Of a stretch of 64,000 nt of DNA, positions 26,878 to 35,123 are shown piece after piece (within the stretch, counting starts at the first letter, position 1; the number at the start of each line of letters is the position of its first letter). This DNA comes from Prochlorococcus sp. MIT 1314 (lineage in GTDB: Bacteria > Cyanobacteriota > Cyanobacteriia > PCC-6307 > Cyanobiaceae): contig NZ_CP139300.1 of NCBI RefSeq assembly GCF_034093315.1, positions 992,001-1,056,000 of the forward strand. Direction: 5' to 3'. Position numbers and translations under genes: made by a program. Under the pieces are notes generated by a model. It did no database searches. It was not told the DNA's origin and was given only the letters and a program-made list of their open reading frames with translations.

Positions 26878-27588
26878 TCAACGAATAATCTCATTATTTA
26901 ATGTAAAGAGAAATTTATTAATAAATTTTTTTGTCCATTTTTCTCCAAAAAAAGATTTAAACAATTTATCTGCCGGGTCTTTTTCGAAACTGTACTTATC
27001 ATATTTAATTTGATTAATCTTTATTTCTTCTGCATTTAAAAATTGATTAACAGGATTCAATTTATACATGTTCAAATAATTATTTACAAATAAATGAAAT
27101 ATATTATTTAAATCTCTATCAAGATTTAATTTATTTCCTCTACATATAATTACCCATGGGGAAAAATACTTTTTTGAATCATAGATATTCTTCATTGTAT
27201 TATTATCAAATTCAGAATATTTTTTCTTAATACTACCTAAACTTGAACAATATTTTTCAAGATACTTGCCTTCTTGAATTAACGGTTGATAATCAAGTAT
27301 TGCTAATAACTTTTGAGAAGTTCCAAACCATAAAATATCAACTCCTAAGATAGGCACTTCACTATCGAAATTTGGATATGCCACGGTATTAAACACTTGC
27401 AGTTTTTTGCCACCATCTAATCTAGTTATTCGCCACTTTCTATATTCAGGAGTTGAAAACAGCCAATTTTTAATAATATATTTTGAGTCTTCATTGTGAT
27501 GTTCTTTGAATTCGCTAGATATTTCCACTTCATGACCATTTAATTCATCAATATTGGCTTTAAGGAAATCAACTAATGAATCAAACAT
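26878..27588 (-). CDS. pebA: 15,16-dihydrobiliverdin:ferredoxin oxidoreductase
   Basis: A 236-residue bilin reductase with [10 protein letters not shown] and [10 protein letters not shown], the PebA counterpart of the catalytic core. It reduces biliverdin IXalpha at C15-C16 and hands the product to PebB. The gap to ho1 is 6 bases and to pebB is 0, so the three form one operon. Confidence 0.9.
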   Translation of the reverse strand: MFDSLVDFLKANIDELNGHEVEISSEFKEHHNEDSKYIIKNWLFSTPEYRKWRITRLDGGKKLQVFNTVAYPNFDSEVPILGVDILWFGTSQKLLAILDYQPLIQEGKYLEKYCSSLGSIKKKYSEFDNNTMKNIYDSKKYFSPWVIICRGNKLNLDRDLNNIFHLFVNNYLNMYKLNPVNQFLNAEEIKINQIKYDKYSFEKDPADKLFKSFFGEKWTKKFINKFLFTLNNEIIR

Positions 27589-27594
27589 AAATTA

Positions 27595-28305
27595 CTAGGT
27601 CTCGGTGCTTCCTTTCCTAACTTTTTTTGTAATATAATTGAATACAATCTTGCCTAAAACAGCAATCAAGTTACCTTCAAGCTCCTTAAACATTTTCATA
27701 TTGTAAGTAAAAGCTTGATTAGCTTCATCAATAATTTGATCAGCAATATTTTGATTTATCGGAAGTTGATTCAAAGTAAGGGAATATTCTTCCTTGAATT
27801 TCTTTTCATCCGCAATTAATTCAAACTCGTAAAAATTTAAACCATCATTTCCCTTCAAATTTAATGCTTTTTTGGCGATCCTTTTCAAAATTTGCCCCCC
27901 AGATAAATCTCCTATATAACGTGTATAGTGGTGACCAACCAATAGCTCTGGTGAATTTTTTGCGACCTCACGGATTCTTTCAACGTATTCTTTTGCTGAT
28001 TGAGAAATATTAATTTCATTCTTCCAGTTATCACCAAAATAAAATTTAAGATCATTTTCAAGAGTTTCTTTCCTGAATAATGATTTAAAACCAATAGGTT
28101 TTATTACCGGATGATCCTCATGGACCAATCTTTCAATTTCTTCTTCCATGGCTTCATAAACAAAATATAAATCACTAATTAATTTTCTATAAGATTTTTT
28201 TTCAACAACTCCTTTTAAAAAACAAGCCACAAAGCCAGTATTTTCTGCCATAGTGTGGGATTTTTTTGTCCCTTCTCTTAATTGTCCTGCAAGAGCGACT
28301 GCCAT
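27595..28305 (-). CDS. ho1: Heme oxygenase
   Basis: A 236-residue HemO/HO-1 family protein. The proximal heme His is in KKSHTMAENTGF near residue 17, and YTRYIGDLSGGQILKRIAKK is the distal-helix signature with its Gly-rich kink. It opens heme to biliverdin using reduced ferredoxin, feeding PebA. It is the first gene of the ho1-pebA-pebB unit. Confidence 0.97.
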   Translation of the reverse strand: MAVALAGQLREGTKKSHTMAENTGFVACFLKGVVEKKSYRKLISDLYFVYEAMEEEIERLVHEDHPVIKPIGFKSLFRKETLENDLKFYFGDNWKNEINISQSAKEYVERIREVAKNSPELLVGHHYTRYIGDLSGGQILKRIAKKALNLKGNDGLNFYEFELIADEKKFKEEYSLTLNQLPINQNIADQIIDEANQAFTYNMKMFKELEGNLIAVLGKIVFNYITKKVRKGSTET

Positions 28306-28362
28306 ATATTTTGAATTATTTTTGTAAGTGTATTTAATCTACAAGGAAAATACATAAAACAG

Positions 28363-28794
28363 CTAATTTTTGTTACCAGCGGATGTTGTAGAGAATAACT
28401 TATAAAGTTCCTTACAAACCAAAAAAAGATTATCTTTTTGTTCCTTTTGCGGTAGATGAGTGCCAGTCATTTCCCAATCACCGATGGTAGCCACTCTCCA
28501 TCTCTCGGAGGGAACAATCATCCCTCGCATTATTATTCCTAACAATTTGGGGACTCTGTCATTTTTATCATTTTCAATTCTTAATTGTAAGAGTATTGCT
28601 CTACATTCAATAAGAGGGCTCCAACCAGGGAAATGAAACGCAAAATCAATAGTATCTTGCATGGATTCATTATTAGAATTGTCCCAGGGACTAAAGTTTA
28701 CGCTGGCATCAGGAAAATATTTCCGAAACAAAGCTGCAGTAGAAGCAATTTTATTAGCTATTTCAACATTACTTACATTTGAACTCGCATTCAT
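28363..28794 (-). CDS. Conserved-type cyanobacterial protein, function unknown
   Basis: 143 residues from the ATG at 28794 (MNASSNVSNVEIA). A longer frame runs to a TTG at 28890 but its extra part looks less protein-like. It contains SPWDNSNNESMQDTIDFAFHFPGWSP and a later VPSERWRVATIGDWEMTG; no membrane segment or known catalytic motif. It lies 58 bases upstream of the bilin operon in the same direction, so it might be cotranscribed with ho1. Confidence 0.6.
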   Translation of the reverse strand: MNASSNVSNVEIANKIASTAALFRKYFPDASVNFSPWDNSNNESMQDTIDFAFHFPGWSPLIECRAILLQLRIENDKNDRVPKLLGIIMRGMIVPSERWRVATIGDWEMTGTHLPQKEQKDNLFLVCKELYKLFSTTSAGNKN

Positions 28795-29006
28795 AAATAG
28801 CTGAGTATTTTTTTTGAAAATGACATAATTTTCTTTAACTTGCTTATTAACTACTTTTTCTTTTAATAAAGATGTTGAAATGCTGATCAATAAAGTATTC
28901 TCAATTCACATTTGAATAATAAATTTCTAGCTTTTAAAGAAAATAACTCATCGCAAATTACAATACGAAGAACTTCAATGATTTATCTTTTATTAATTGA
29001 ATTGCT

Positions 29007-30431
29007 ATGCCAAAATTTGAAAAATTAACTTTACCTAATGAAGGCGAGATAATAACTTTTAATCAAGGCAAACCTAATGTTCCTAATAATCCCATTGTCC
29101 CTTTTATCAGAGGTGATGGTACTGGAGTTGATATTTGGCCAGCTACTCAAATTGTTCTTGATTCAGCGATTAAAAAAAGTTATGGGGATGAAAGAAAAAT
29201 TCATTGGTTTAAAGTCTATGCAGGCGATGAAGCTTGTGAAATTTATGGAACATATAACTATCTCCCTCAAGATACTATTGAAGCAATCAGACACTTCGGT
29301 GTAGCCATCAAAGGTCCTTTAACGACACCCATCGGAGGAGGCATTAGATCTCTGAATGTTGCATTAAGACAAATCTTTGATTTATATAGCTGTGTTAGAC
29401 CATGCAGATATTATTCAGGAACTCCAAGCCCTCACAAAAATCCCCAAAATTTAGACGTTATTGTTTATAGAGAAAATACTGAAGATATCTACATGGGAAT
29501 TGAATGGGAAGCCGAAGATAGTAATTGTCTTGAATTAATTAATCACTTAAATAACATTGTCATACCAAAAAGTAAAAATTTAAAAAATAGATCCATACCA
29601 AACGGATCAGGAATTGGAATAAAACCAGTTAGTAAATTTGGTAGCCAAAGGCATATTAGAAAGGCTATTGAACATGCCAAAAGATTATCAGGAGATAAAA
29701 GGCATGTGACTCTTGTACATAAAGGGAATATTATGAAATATACCGAAGGTGCCTTTAGAGATTGGGGATATGAATTAGCAGTCAATGAATTTAGAGAAGA
29801 TTGCATTACAGAAAGAGAAAGCTGGATTTTAGACAATATTCAGAAAAATCCAGAAATTACAATTGAAAATAATGCTCGAAAAGTCGAACCAGGTTTTGAC
29901 AAGCTTACAAATAACAAAAAAGCATTTATTTGCGAAGAAATTAAAGAAGTTATTGCGTCAATCTCAAATTCTCATGGAGATGGGAAATGGAGAGAACTTA
30001 TTCTTGTTGATGATCGGATAGCTGACAGTATATTTCAACAAATTCAAACTAGACCTCAAGAATATTCAATTCTTGCGACACTAAACCTCAATGGGGACTA
30101 TGTTTCTGATGCAGCTGCAGCAATTGTTGGTGGCCTAGGTATGGCTCCTGGTGCAAATATTGGAGATAATGCAGCAATTTTCGAAGCCACGCACGGTACT
30201 GCGCCAAAACATGCAGGCTTAAATAAGATCAATCCAGGATCAGTAATTCTTAGTGGTGTAATGATGCTTGAATATTTTGGTTGGGATGAAGCAGCCAACT
30301 TAATTACTAATGGTTTGAGTAAGGCAATAGAGCAAAAAAAAGTTACCTATGATCTAGCACGTTTAATGGAACCGAAAGTAGAACCCTTATCCTGCAGCAG
30401 TTTTGCTGAAGAAATTATCTCAAACTTCTAA
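29007..30431 (+). CDS. icd: NADP-dependent isocitrate dehydrogenase
   Basis: 474 residues, similar in length to other cyanobacterial Icd. The IPNGSGIGIKPVSKFGSQR region, GPLTTPIGGGIRSLNVALRQ and the ATHGTAPKHAGLNKINPGS segment give the substrate and cofactor sites. It makes 2-oxoglutarate, the carbon skeleton for ammonium assimilation and the signal read by NtcA and PII. It has about 115 bases of upstream intergenic space. Confidence 0.98.
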   Translation: MPKFEKLTLPNEGEIITFNQGKPNVPNNPIVPFIRGDGTGVDIWPATQIVLDSAIKKSYGDERKIHWFKVYAGDEACEIYGTYNYLPQDTIEAIRHFGVAIKGPLTTPIGGGIRSLNVALRQIFDLYSCVRPCRYYSGTPSPHKNPQNLDVIVYRENTEDIYMGIEWEAEDSNCLELINHLNNIVIPKSKNLKNRSIPNGSGIGIKPVSKFGSQRHIRKAIEHAKRLSGDKRHVTLVHKGNIMKYTEGAFRDWGYELAVNEFREDCITERESWILDNIQKNPEITIENNARKVEPGFDKLTNNKKAFICEEIKEVIASISNSHGDGKWRELILVDDRIADSIFQQIQTRPQEYSILATLNLNGDYVSDAAAAIVGGLGMAPGANIGDNAAIFEATHGTAPKHAGLNKINPGSVILSGVMMLEYFGWDEAANLITNGLSKAIEQKKVTYDLARLMEPKVEPLSCSSFAEEIISNF

Positions 30432-30433
30432 TT

Positions 30434-31783
30434 TTAAAAATTATTTTTATTTTCAAAAACTTTCCAAATATTCACCAGTGAATCTTTAGTGCCAATGTTT
30501 CCAGGATGTGTAACAATTGGAAGTTTTTCGTCATTTTTTAGGTTATAAGTCACCACTGAAATGCCTGTTAAAATCTGTCCCTCAAGATAAACATAATCTG
30601 CATTAAGTCCATTACTAAGAATGACATTTGTTGTAATTCCTCCTTTTGAAATTAAATATCCTATTTCATACTTCAAATCTGCGACTAATTCAGCCATAAA
30701 AAGAGCAAGTGCATTATAAAAATTAAATTGTTCAGAATAATTTAAAGACATAAATTTTCTTGAAGTAAACAATACAGGAGTTTTTCCTTTCTGAAAAGAA
30801 AATCTAATTTCTTTCAAAAATTTATTTTTAAACAAATTCCTTCGCTTCTGATTATTCTCTGATGAAGTGATTTTAAAGAATTCAAAAACATCTAATTCAA
30901 TTGGATTGCAATTACTGCTCTCTAATAAATTTTTTAATTGAATTGTTGAAAGTTCCACATAAGATCCAACAATTATCAGTCCTGGAAGAAAACTCTTTTC
31001 TCTATTTCTTATCCTTAAATTCGAGAAGAATGTCTCAACCTGAGGGACGCTTTTTTTCTCAGAAATTGAACTTATAAAACTTGCTGCAGTTCGAAAAAGG
31101 AATTTTTTTTGTTTAGTTAATTTTTTAATTACTAAAGAAAATTTTTTTAGTTGAGAATAATTTTCTACATCTACAATTACATGTTTATTATTCTGCAAGT
31201 TCTTTAGTGTTTGAAAAACAATGTTATTCTCTTCATCATTTAGAATTTCGATATCTGACAATAAAAGATTTCGAATATCTTCAATATTTATTTGCGATTT
31301 ACTCTTCTGAAATAAAAGATTCTTGACATTACTTGTCTCATATCCAAATATTTTATCTCTTGCGAAAATTGTTTGATTAATAGGAGTTTTATCAACAAAG
31401 TGTGATCCATTAATTGTTAATCTTTTCCCCTCAATAAAAGCTGGAATATGAAAGGTAGCATCAAAAGGACCTAAGCAACTATTTAGTACACTTGGTTCTA
31501 AAAAGTTATGTCCGCGGAGAGTAGAGTCTCCTCTACTTATAATAATAATTTCTTCTTCACAAGCTTGATAAGCTATAACGGTCTTAAGATTTTTGCAAAT
31601 TTCCTCTATTGTTAATTTCGCATCACTTTCCGATAGTGACCTTGTATTAGCCAAAATAAAAAATAAATTAGATTTAGATTCAAAACCTTTGACTAAAGTT
31701 GCGCAGTCCCACTTAAGAAGCAATAAGCAATCATGAACAGTTTGAGAGCCTGTTGGATCATCATCAATAACAACAAATTTCAT
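30434..31783 (-). CDS. Four-carbon acid sugar kinase family protein (DUF1537)
   Basis: A 449-residue two-domain kinase. The N-terminal VVIDDDPTGSQTVHD motif and SRGDSTLRGH segment, plus the C-terminal Gly-rich YLISKGGITTNVIL, match the OtnK/DUF1537 fold that phosphorylates acid sugars such as 3-oxo-tetronate and D-erythronate. The partners found with it elsewhere (OtnC, OtnI, dehydrogenase) are absent. It is 13 bases downstream of an aldose-epimerase-like gene, so the pair may handle a sugar or its by-product. The substrate is open. Confidence 0.8.
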   Translation of the reverse strand: MKFVVIDDDPTGSQTVHDCLLLLKWDCATLVKGFESKSNLFFILANTRSLSESDAKLTIEEICKNLKTVIAYQACEEEIIIISRGDSTLRGHNFLEPSVLNSCLGPFDATFHIPAFIEGKRLTINGSHFVDKTPINQTIFARDKIFGYETSNVKNLLFQKSKSQINIEDIRNLLLSDIEILNDEENNIVFQTLKNLQNNKHVIVDVENYSQLKKFSLVIKKLTKQKKFLFRTAASFISSISEKKSVPQVETFFSNLRIRNREKSFLPGLIIVGSYVELSTIQLKNLLESSNCNPIELDVFEFFKITSSENNQKRRNLFKNKFLKEIRFSFQKGKTPVLFTSRKFMSLNYSEQFNFYNALALFMAELVADLKYEIGYLISKGGITTNVILSNGLNADYVYLEGQILTGISVVTYNLKNDEKLPIVTHPGNIGTKDSLVNIWKVFENKNNF

Positions 31784-31796
31784 AAGTATTGCATAA

Positions 31797-32651
31797 TTAC
31801 TTAAGAGATTTTATTTGTATTGAGGCATTAAACCTTTGACTATCATTTGAAGGAATCATAATGTTTCTGAATCCATCAACAAAAGAATTTCGAGGACTAG
31901 TCCAAGGTTCGAGACATATCATTCTTCTTGGAGGATCACTCCAAATAACACCTAAATCAAAAGGGTATGGATGATTTAAAGTTACCTGTCTTTTAAAAAT
32001 TTTATCCCGAAAAGAGCTCCTACCGGAGGTATACATAAGTAGATCAACGCCTAAATTAATATTACTTAACTCATCCAAAGTATTACTAATAATGTTTTTT
32101 GCTTGATTCTGACAATTACGTGGATTATCAATAAACTCTAAATTTTTGAAATCTGAAACATTAAAATAAGGATGCAATCCAAAATTCATAGGCATTGCAG
32201 TTTCTGTTTTATTTTGAATAGTAATTTCAAATTCTAAACAGTTCATCTTTAAGGTAACTTCTATTCTTAGTTCGAAATCGTAAGGATAATATTTTTTGGT
32301 TTGTTTAGATTCATTTAAAAATAAACATAAAGATTTTTTATTTTCACTTAAGGAGTATTGCCATTGCAAATCCCTAGCGAAACCATGTTGTGTTAATTGC
32401 AGATAATCACTTCCAAATAGTGAACTAGAGGTATTGAGATTTCCACAAATTGGAAACAAGATGGGAATGCCTCCCCTAATACTTTTTGTCTTATCCATAA
32501 ATCTTTTTTCATCGAAATAAAGTATCTCTTTACCATTCGAAACCCAATTTGTAATAACACCTCCTCTTTTAGGACAAAATTTAATATAGTTTTTTTGATC
32601 TAATTGAAAAACAAAAATTCCTTGGTCTTTATTAGATAATTGAATTTGCAA
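31797..32651 (-). CDS. Aldose 1-epimerase-like (galactose mutarotase superfamily) protein
   Basis: 284 residues with GGIPILFPICGN, LTQHGFARDLQWQ and a later GLHPYFNVSDF; the two His residues at these spots are typical catalytic positions of this fold. It is closer to the hexose-6-phosphate mutarotase (YeaD) group than GalM. Probably cotranscribed with the alpha/beta hydrolase (8-base gap) and the DUF1537 kinase. Confidence 0.8.
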   Translation of the reverse strand: MQIQLSNKDQGIFVFQLDQKNYIKFCPKRGGVITNWVSNGKEILYFDEKRFMDKTKSIRGGIPILFPICGNLNTSSSLFGSDYLQLTQHGFARDLQWQYSLSENKKSLCLFLNESKQTKKYYPYDFELRIEVTLKMNCLEFEITIQNKTETAMPMNFGLHPYFNVSDFKNLEFIDNPRNCQNQAKNIISNTLDELSNINLGVDLLMYTSGRSSFRDKIFKRQVTLNHPYPFDLGVIWSDPPRRMICLEPWTSPRNSFVDGFRNIMIPSNDSQRFNASIQIKSLK

Positions 32652-32659
32652 AATTTTAC

Positions 32660-33559
32660 TTAAATAGAATCAACCCAATCCAAAATATGCTGATTAACTA
32701 ATTCAGGTATTTCATCATGAGGACAATGTCCCGCATCAAGAATGATTTCTTTTGTATTCTTAGGTGTAAATTTTTTATATAGATTTCTTTTTTTTGGAGT
32801 ATTCATCCAAGGATCTTTGCCTCCCCAGAGCAGTAATAATGGTGAATCGAGTTTTGCGAATAACTTATCCAACGGCAATCCTTGGGGACCTGAGGGGTTA
32901 AATACACTTCTGAAAACATTAAAAGCTCCATAATCTAGCGAAGGCTTTCTTATTGATTCAACTAAAAAATCATCAACATTTTTTTTATCAACATATACCT
33001 GTTTCAAAGTTTTTTTAATATTTTTTGGATTTCTCATATTCTCAAAAATCAAACGTTGAAAAACAACATTTTTTAAAAAAATGCCCGCAACTGTTTCTAT
33101 TGAAGTTTGCAACATGTTTTTCTTAATAGTTTTTTCTTCACTAAAATATCCAGCAGCATTAATTAATATCACTCCTGCATTAAGTTCATTTAATTCTGAA
33201 CCAGCTGCTAATGCTGCATAACCACCTAATGAATTTCCAACAACAATTGTAGGTTTTTTTATTTTCTCTTTTACGTAAGCTACAACCTGATCTTTCCATA
33301 AAGATCCTGAGTATTCAACATCTTGAGGCTTAGGACTTTTTCCAAAACCAAGTAAATCCATTGCATGAACTTCATATTTATTGCTCAAAGAAGGGATATT
33401 AAATCTCCAATGATCCGTAGAAGCTCCAAAACCATGAATTAATAAAATTGCACATTCTTTGGCGGTTTTCTCAGGCTTAGCTGAAACAGTATGTATTGGG
33501 TAATTTAAAAAATTCCAGTCATAATTAACATCACTATCTATTGGTACTGATTTTTTCAT
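32660..33559 (-). CDS. Alpha/beta hydrolase
   Basis: 299 residues. LLIHGFGASTDHWR (oxyanion region), VVGNSLGGYAALAAG (nucleophile elbow GNSLG), LLWGGKDPW (acid region) and DAGHCPHDEIP (catalytic His) complete a Ser-Asp-His triad. It is paralogous to the gene at 61.1 kb. Substrate unknown; membership of an epimerase-kinase cluster is noted. There is no signal peptide. Confidence 0.85.
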   Translation of the reverse strand: MKKSVPIDSDVNYDWNFLNYPIHTVSAKPEKTAKECAILLIHGFGASTDHWRFNIPSLSNKYEVHAMDLLGFGKSPKPQDVEYSGSLWKDQVVAYVKEKIKKPTIVVGNSLGGYAALAAGSELNELNAGVILINAAGYFSEEKTIKKNMLQTSIETVAGIFLKNVVFQRLIFENMRNPKNIKKTLKQVYVDKKNVDDFLVESIRKPSLDYGAFNVFRSVFNPSGPQGLPLDKLFAKLDSPLLLLWGGKDPWMNTPKKRNLYKKFTPKNTKEIILDAGHCPHDEIPELVNQHILDWVDSI

Positions 33560-33601
33560 TCATCAAATTTATATTTTAGGTAATTCTAATAAAATTATTT
33601 C

Positions 33602-34969
33602 CTAAAGAAGACCCATAGGATCAGCTGCAACATCATCTGAAATTTTATTCCCCCCACCAGGTGTCTTATCTTTTAGAACAATTCTTAAGAGAACAGGAGC
33701 AAGAAATGTCGTACCAATCACCATTAATAAAATTGCTGCTTCAAGAGACGGTGTGAGAAGACCAGCACTTGTACCAAGCCCAAGGAATATTAGACCAACT
33801 TCTCCTCTAGGCATCATACCCAAACCTACTACTAATCTATTTGTAGGTTTATCACTTGAAAATACCCATCCGGCTGCAATTTTTCCAATTATTGCAACAA
33901 CTAATAAAAATCCTGCAACTATTAAAGCTGATCTACTCGTTGGATCAAGTGGATTAATAACTGATAAATCCATTCCAGCTCCTACTAACACAAAGAAAAT
34001 CGTTGCGAATAATGATACTAAAGGTAATACGGATTGTTGAATTGCATGATTATTCTTAGAACTACTAAGAATCAATCCAGCCGCAAAAGCCCCTAAAGCA
34101 GCTTCTAATCCAATGGCTGTTGCAACAAAGCAACACAACACAAGTATCACAAAGGACGCAACCACTACCGCGCCAGGAGCTTTTAATCTATCTAATAGCC
34201 AATCAAAACCTGGTGCAGCTGTTCGACTTAATGCAATAGCAGCAATAACAAATACTACAGCTGCGGCAACTAATTTAACGATAGGAGCAATTTCTAAAGA
34301 ACCTCCTGCAGCAAGAGCTACAACAACTGCGAGAATAACAATACCCAAAATATCGTCTAGAACCGCTGCACCAATAACAATCTGACCTTCTCTAGTTTTC
34401 AAATATCCTAATTCACCGAAAACACTAGCAGTTATTCCTATACTTGTTGCCGTCATAGATGCTCCAGCAAAAACTGCTGGAATTAGATCTACTTGAAAAA
34501 TAAGCATTAATCCAAGAGTTCCAAAAGCAAAAGGTAAAATGACCCCAGCCATTGCAACCGTAAAAGCCTGAGCGCCGACAGCTACGAGTTCCTCTAACTC
34601 ACTTTCTAATCCTGTTAAAAATAAAAGGGCGTATAATCCAAGTGTTGCTACTGCTTGAAGAGATGGAAAACTTTCGAAATAAACATCTGGTACTGCTTCT
34701 GGAGGAATTGAAGCTAATGAACTAATAACATTGACAAGTCCTTCATTTAGTTCAGTTCCGGCTGAGGGTGGAATTAATAGATGGAATCCTGATGCTCCTA
34801 TTACAACCCCTGCAAGAAGCTCACCTACAATCGTTGGTAAACTTAGCCTTACTAATACTTCTGCTAATGCTCTTGCAGCTAAAAATATCAAAAGAAATCT
34901 TATAACTCCTATCAACGTTTCAGCGACTTCTAAATCATGTGCACTTAATTCCGCAAACAAAGAATACAT
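33602..34969 (-). CDS. CPA2-type cation/proton antiporter
   Basis: 455 residues with 12-13 hydrophobic segments. Characteristic segments are LPTIVGELLAGVVIGASGFH, FLTGLESELEEL, ASMTATSIGITASVFGELG, and IGAAVLDDILGIVILAVV with the DD pair of the antiporter core. It likely exchanges Na+ or K+ for H+. There is no C-terminal TrkA-N domain, so it is not full KefB/C. It faces glgP across about 150 bases. Confidence 0.9.
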   Translation of the reverse strand: MYSLFAELSAHDLEVAETLIGVIRFLLIFLAARALAEVLVRLSLPTIVGELLAGVVIGASGFHLLIPPSAGTELNEGLVNVISSLASIPPEAVPDVYFESFPSLQAVATLGLYALLFLTGLESELEELVAVGAQAFTVAMAGVILPFAFGTLGLMLIFQVDLIPAVFAGASMTATSIGITASVFGELGYLKTREGQIVIGAAVLDDILGIVILAVVVALAAGGSLEIAPIVKLVAAAVVFVIAAIALSRTAAPGFDWLLDRLKAPGAVVVASFVILVLCCFVATAIGLEAALGAFAAGLILSSSKNNHAIQQSVLPLVSLFATIFFVLVGAGMDLSVINPLDPTSRSALIVAGFLLVVAIIGKIAAGWVFSSDKPTNRLVVGLGMMPRGEVGLIFLGLGTSAGLLTPSLEAAILLMVIGTTFLAPVLLRIVLKDKTPGGGNKISDDVAADPMGLL

Positions 34970-34984
34970 ATGAGATGCAAAAAA

Positions 34985-35015
34985 AAATAAACTACCTAAT
35001 TGGAAGATAGTTTAT
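34985..35015. promoter_or_regulatory. Intergenic hairpin between divergent antiporter and glgP
   Basis: AATAAACTA (34985-34993) pairs with TAGTTTATT (35007-35015), 9 bp around a 13-base loop. It starts 16 bases in front of the antiporter start and is 109 bases before glgP. It may be an operator or a 5' UTR structure; it has no U-tract in either direction of use. Confidence 0.3.
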
Positions 35016-35123
35016 TGAGGGCCCACTTTAAGAAATATGTAAAAAAAAAGCAAAAATACTCAACAAGTGTGGATCTGAAGTTACAACAAAGAAATTTTCA
35101 AAAAAATGGCTATTGTCTGATAT

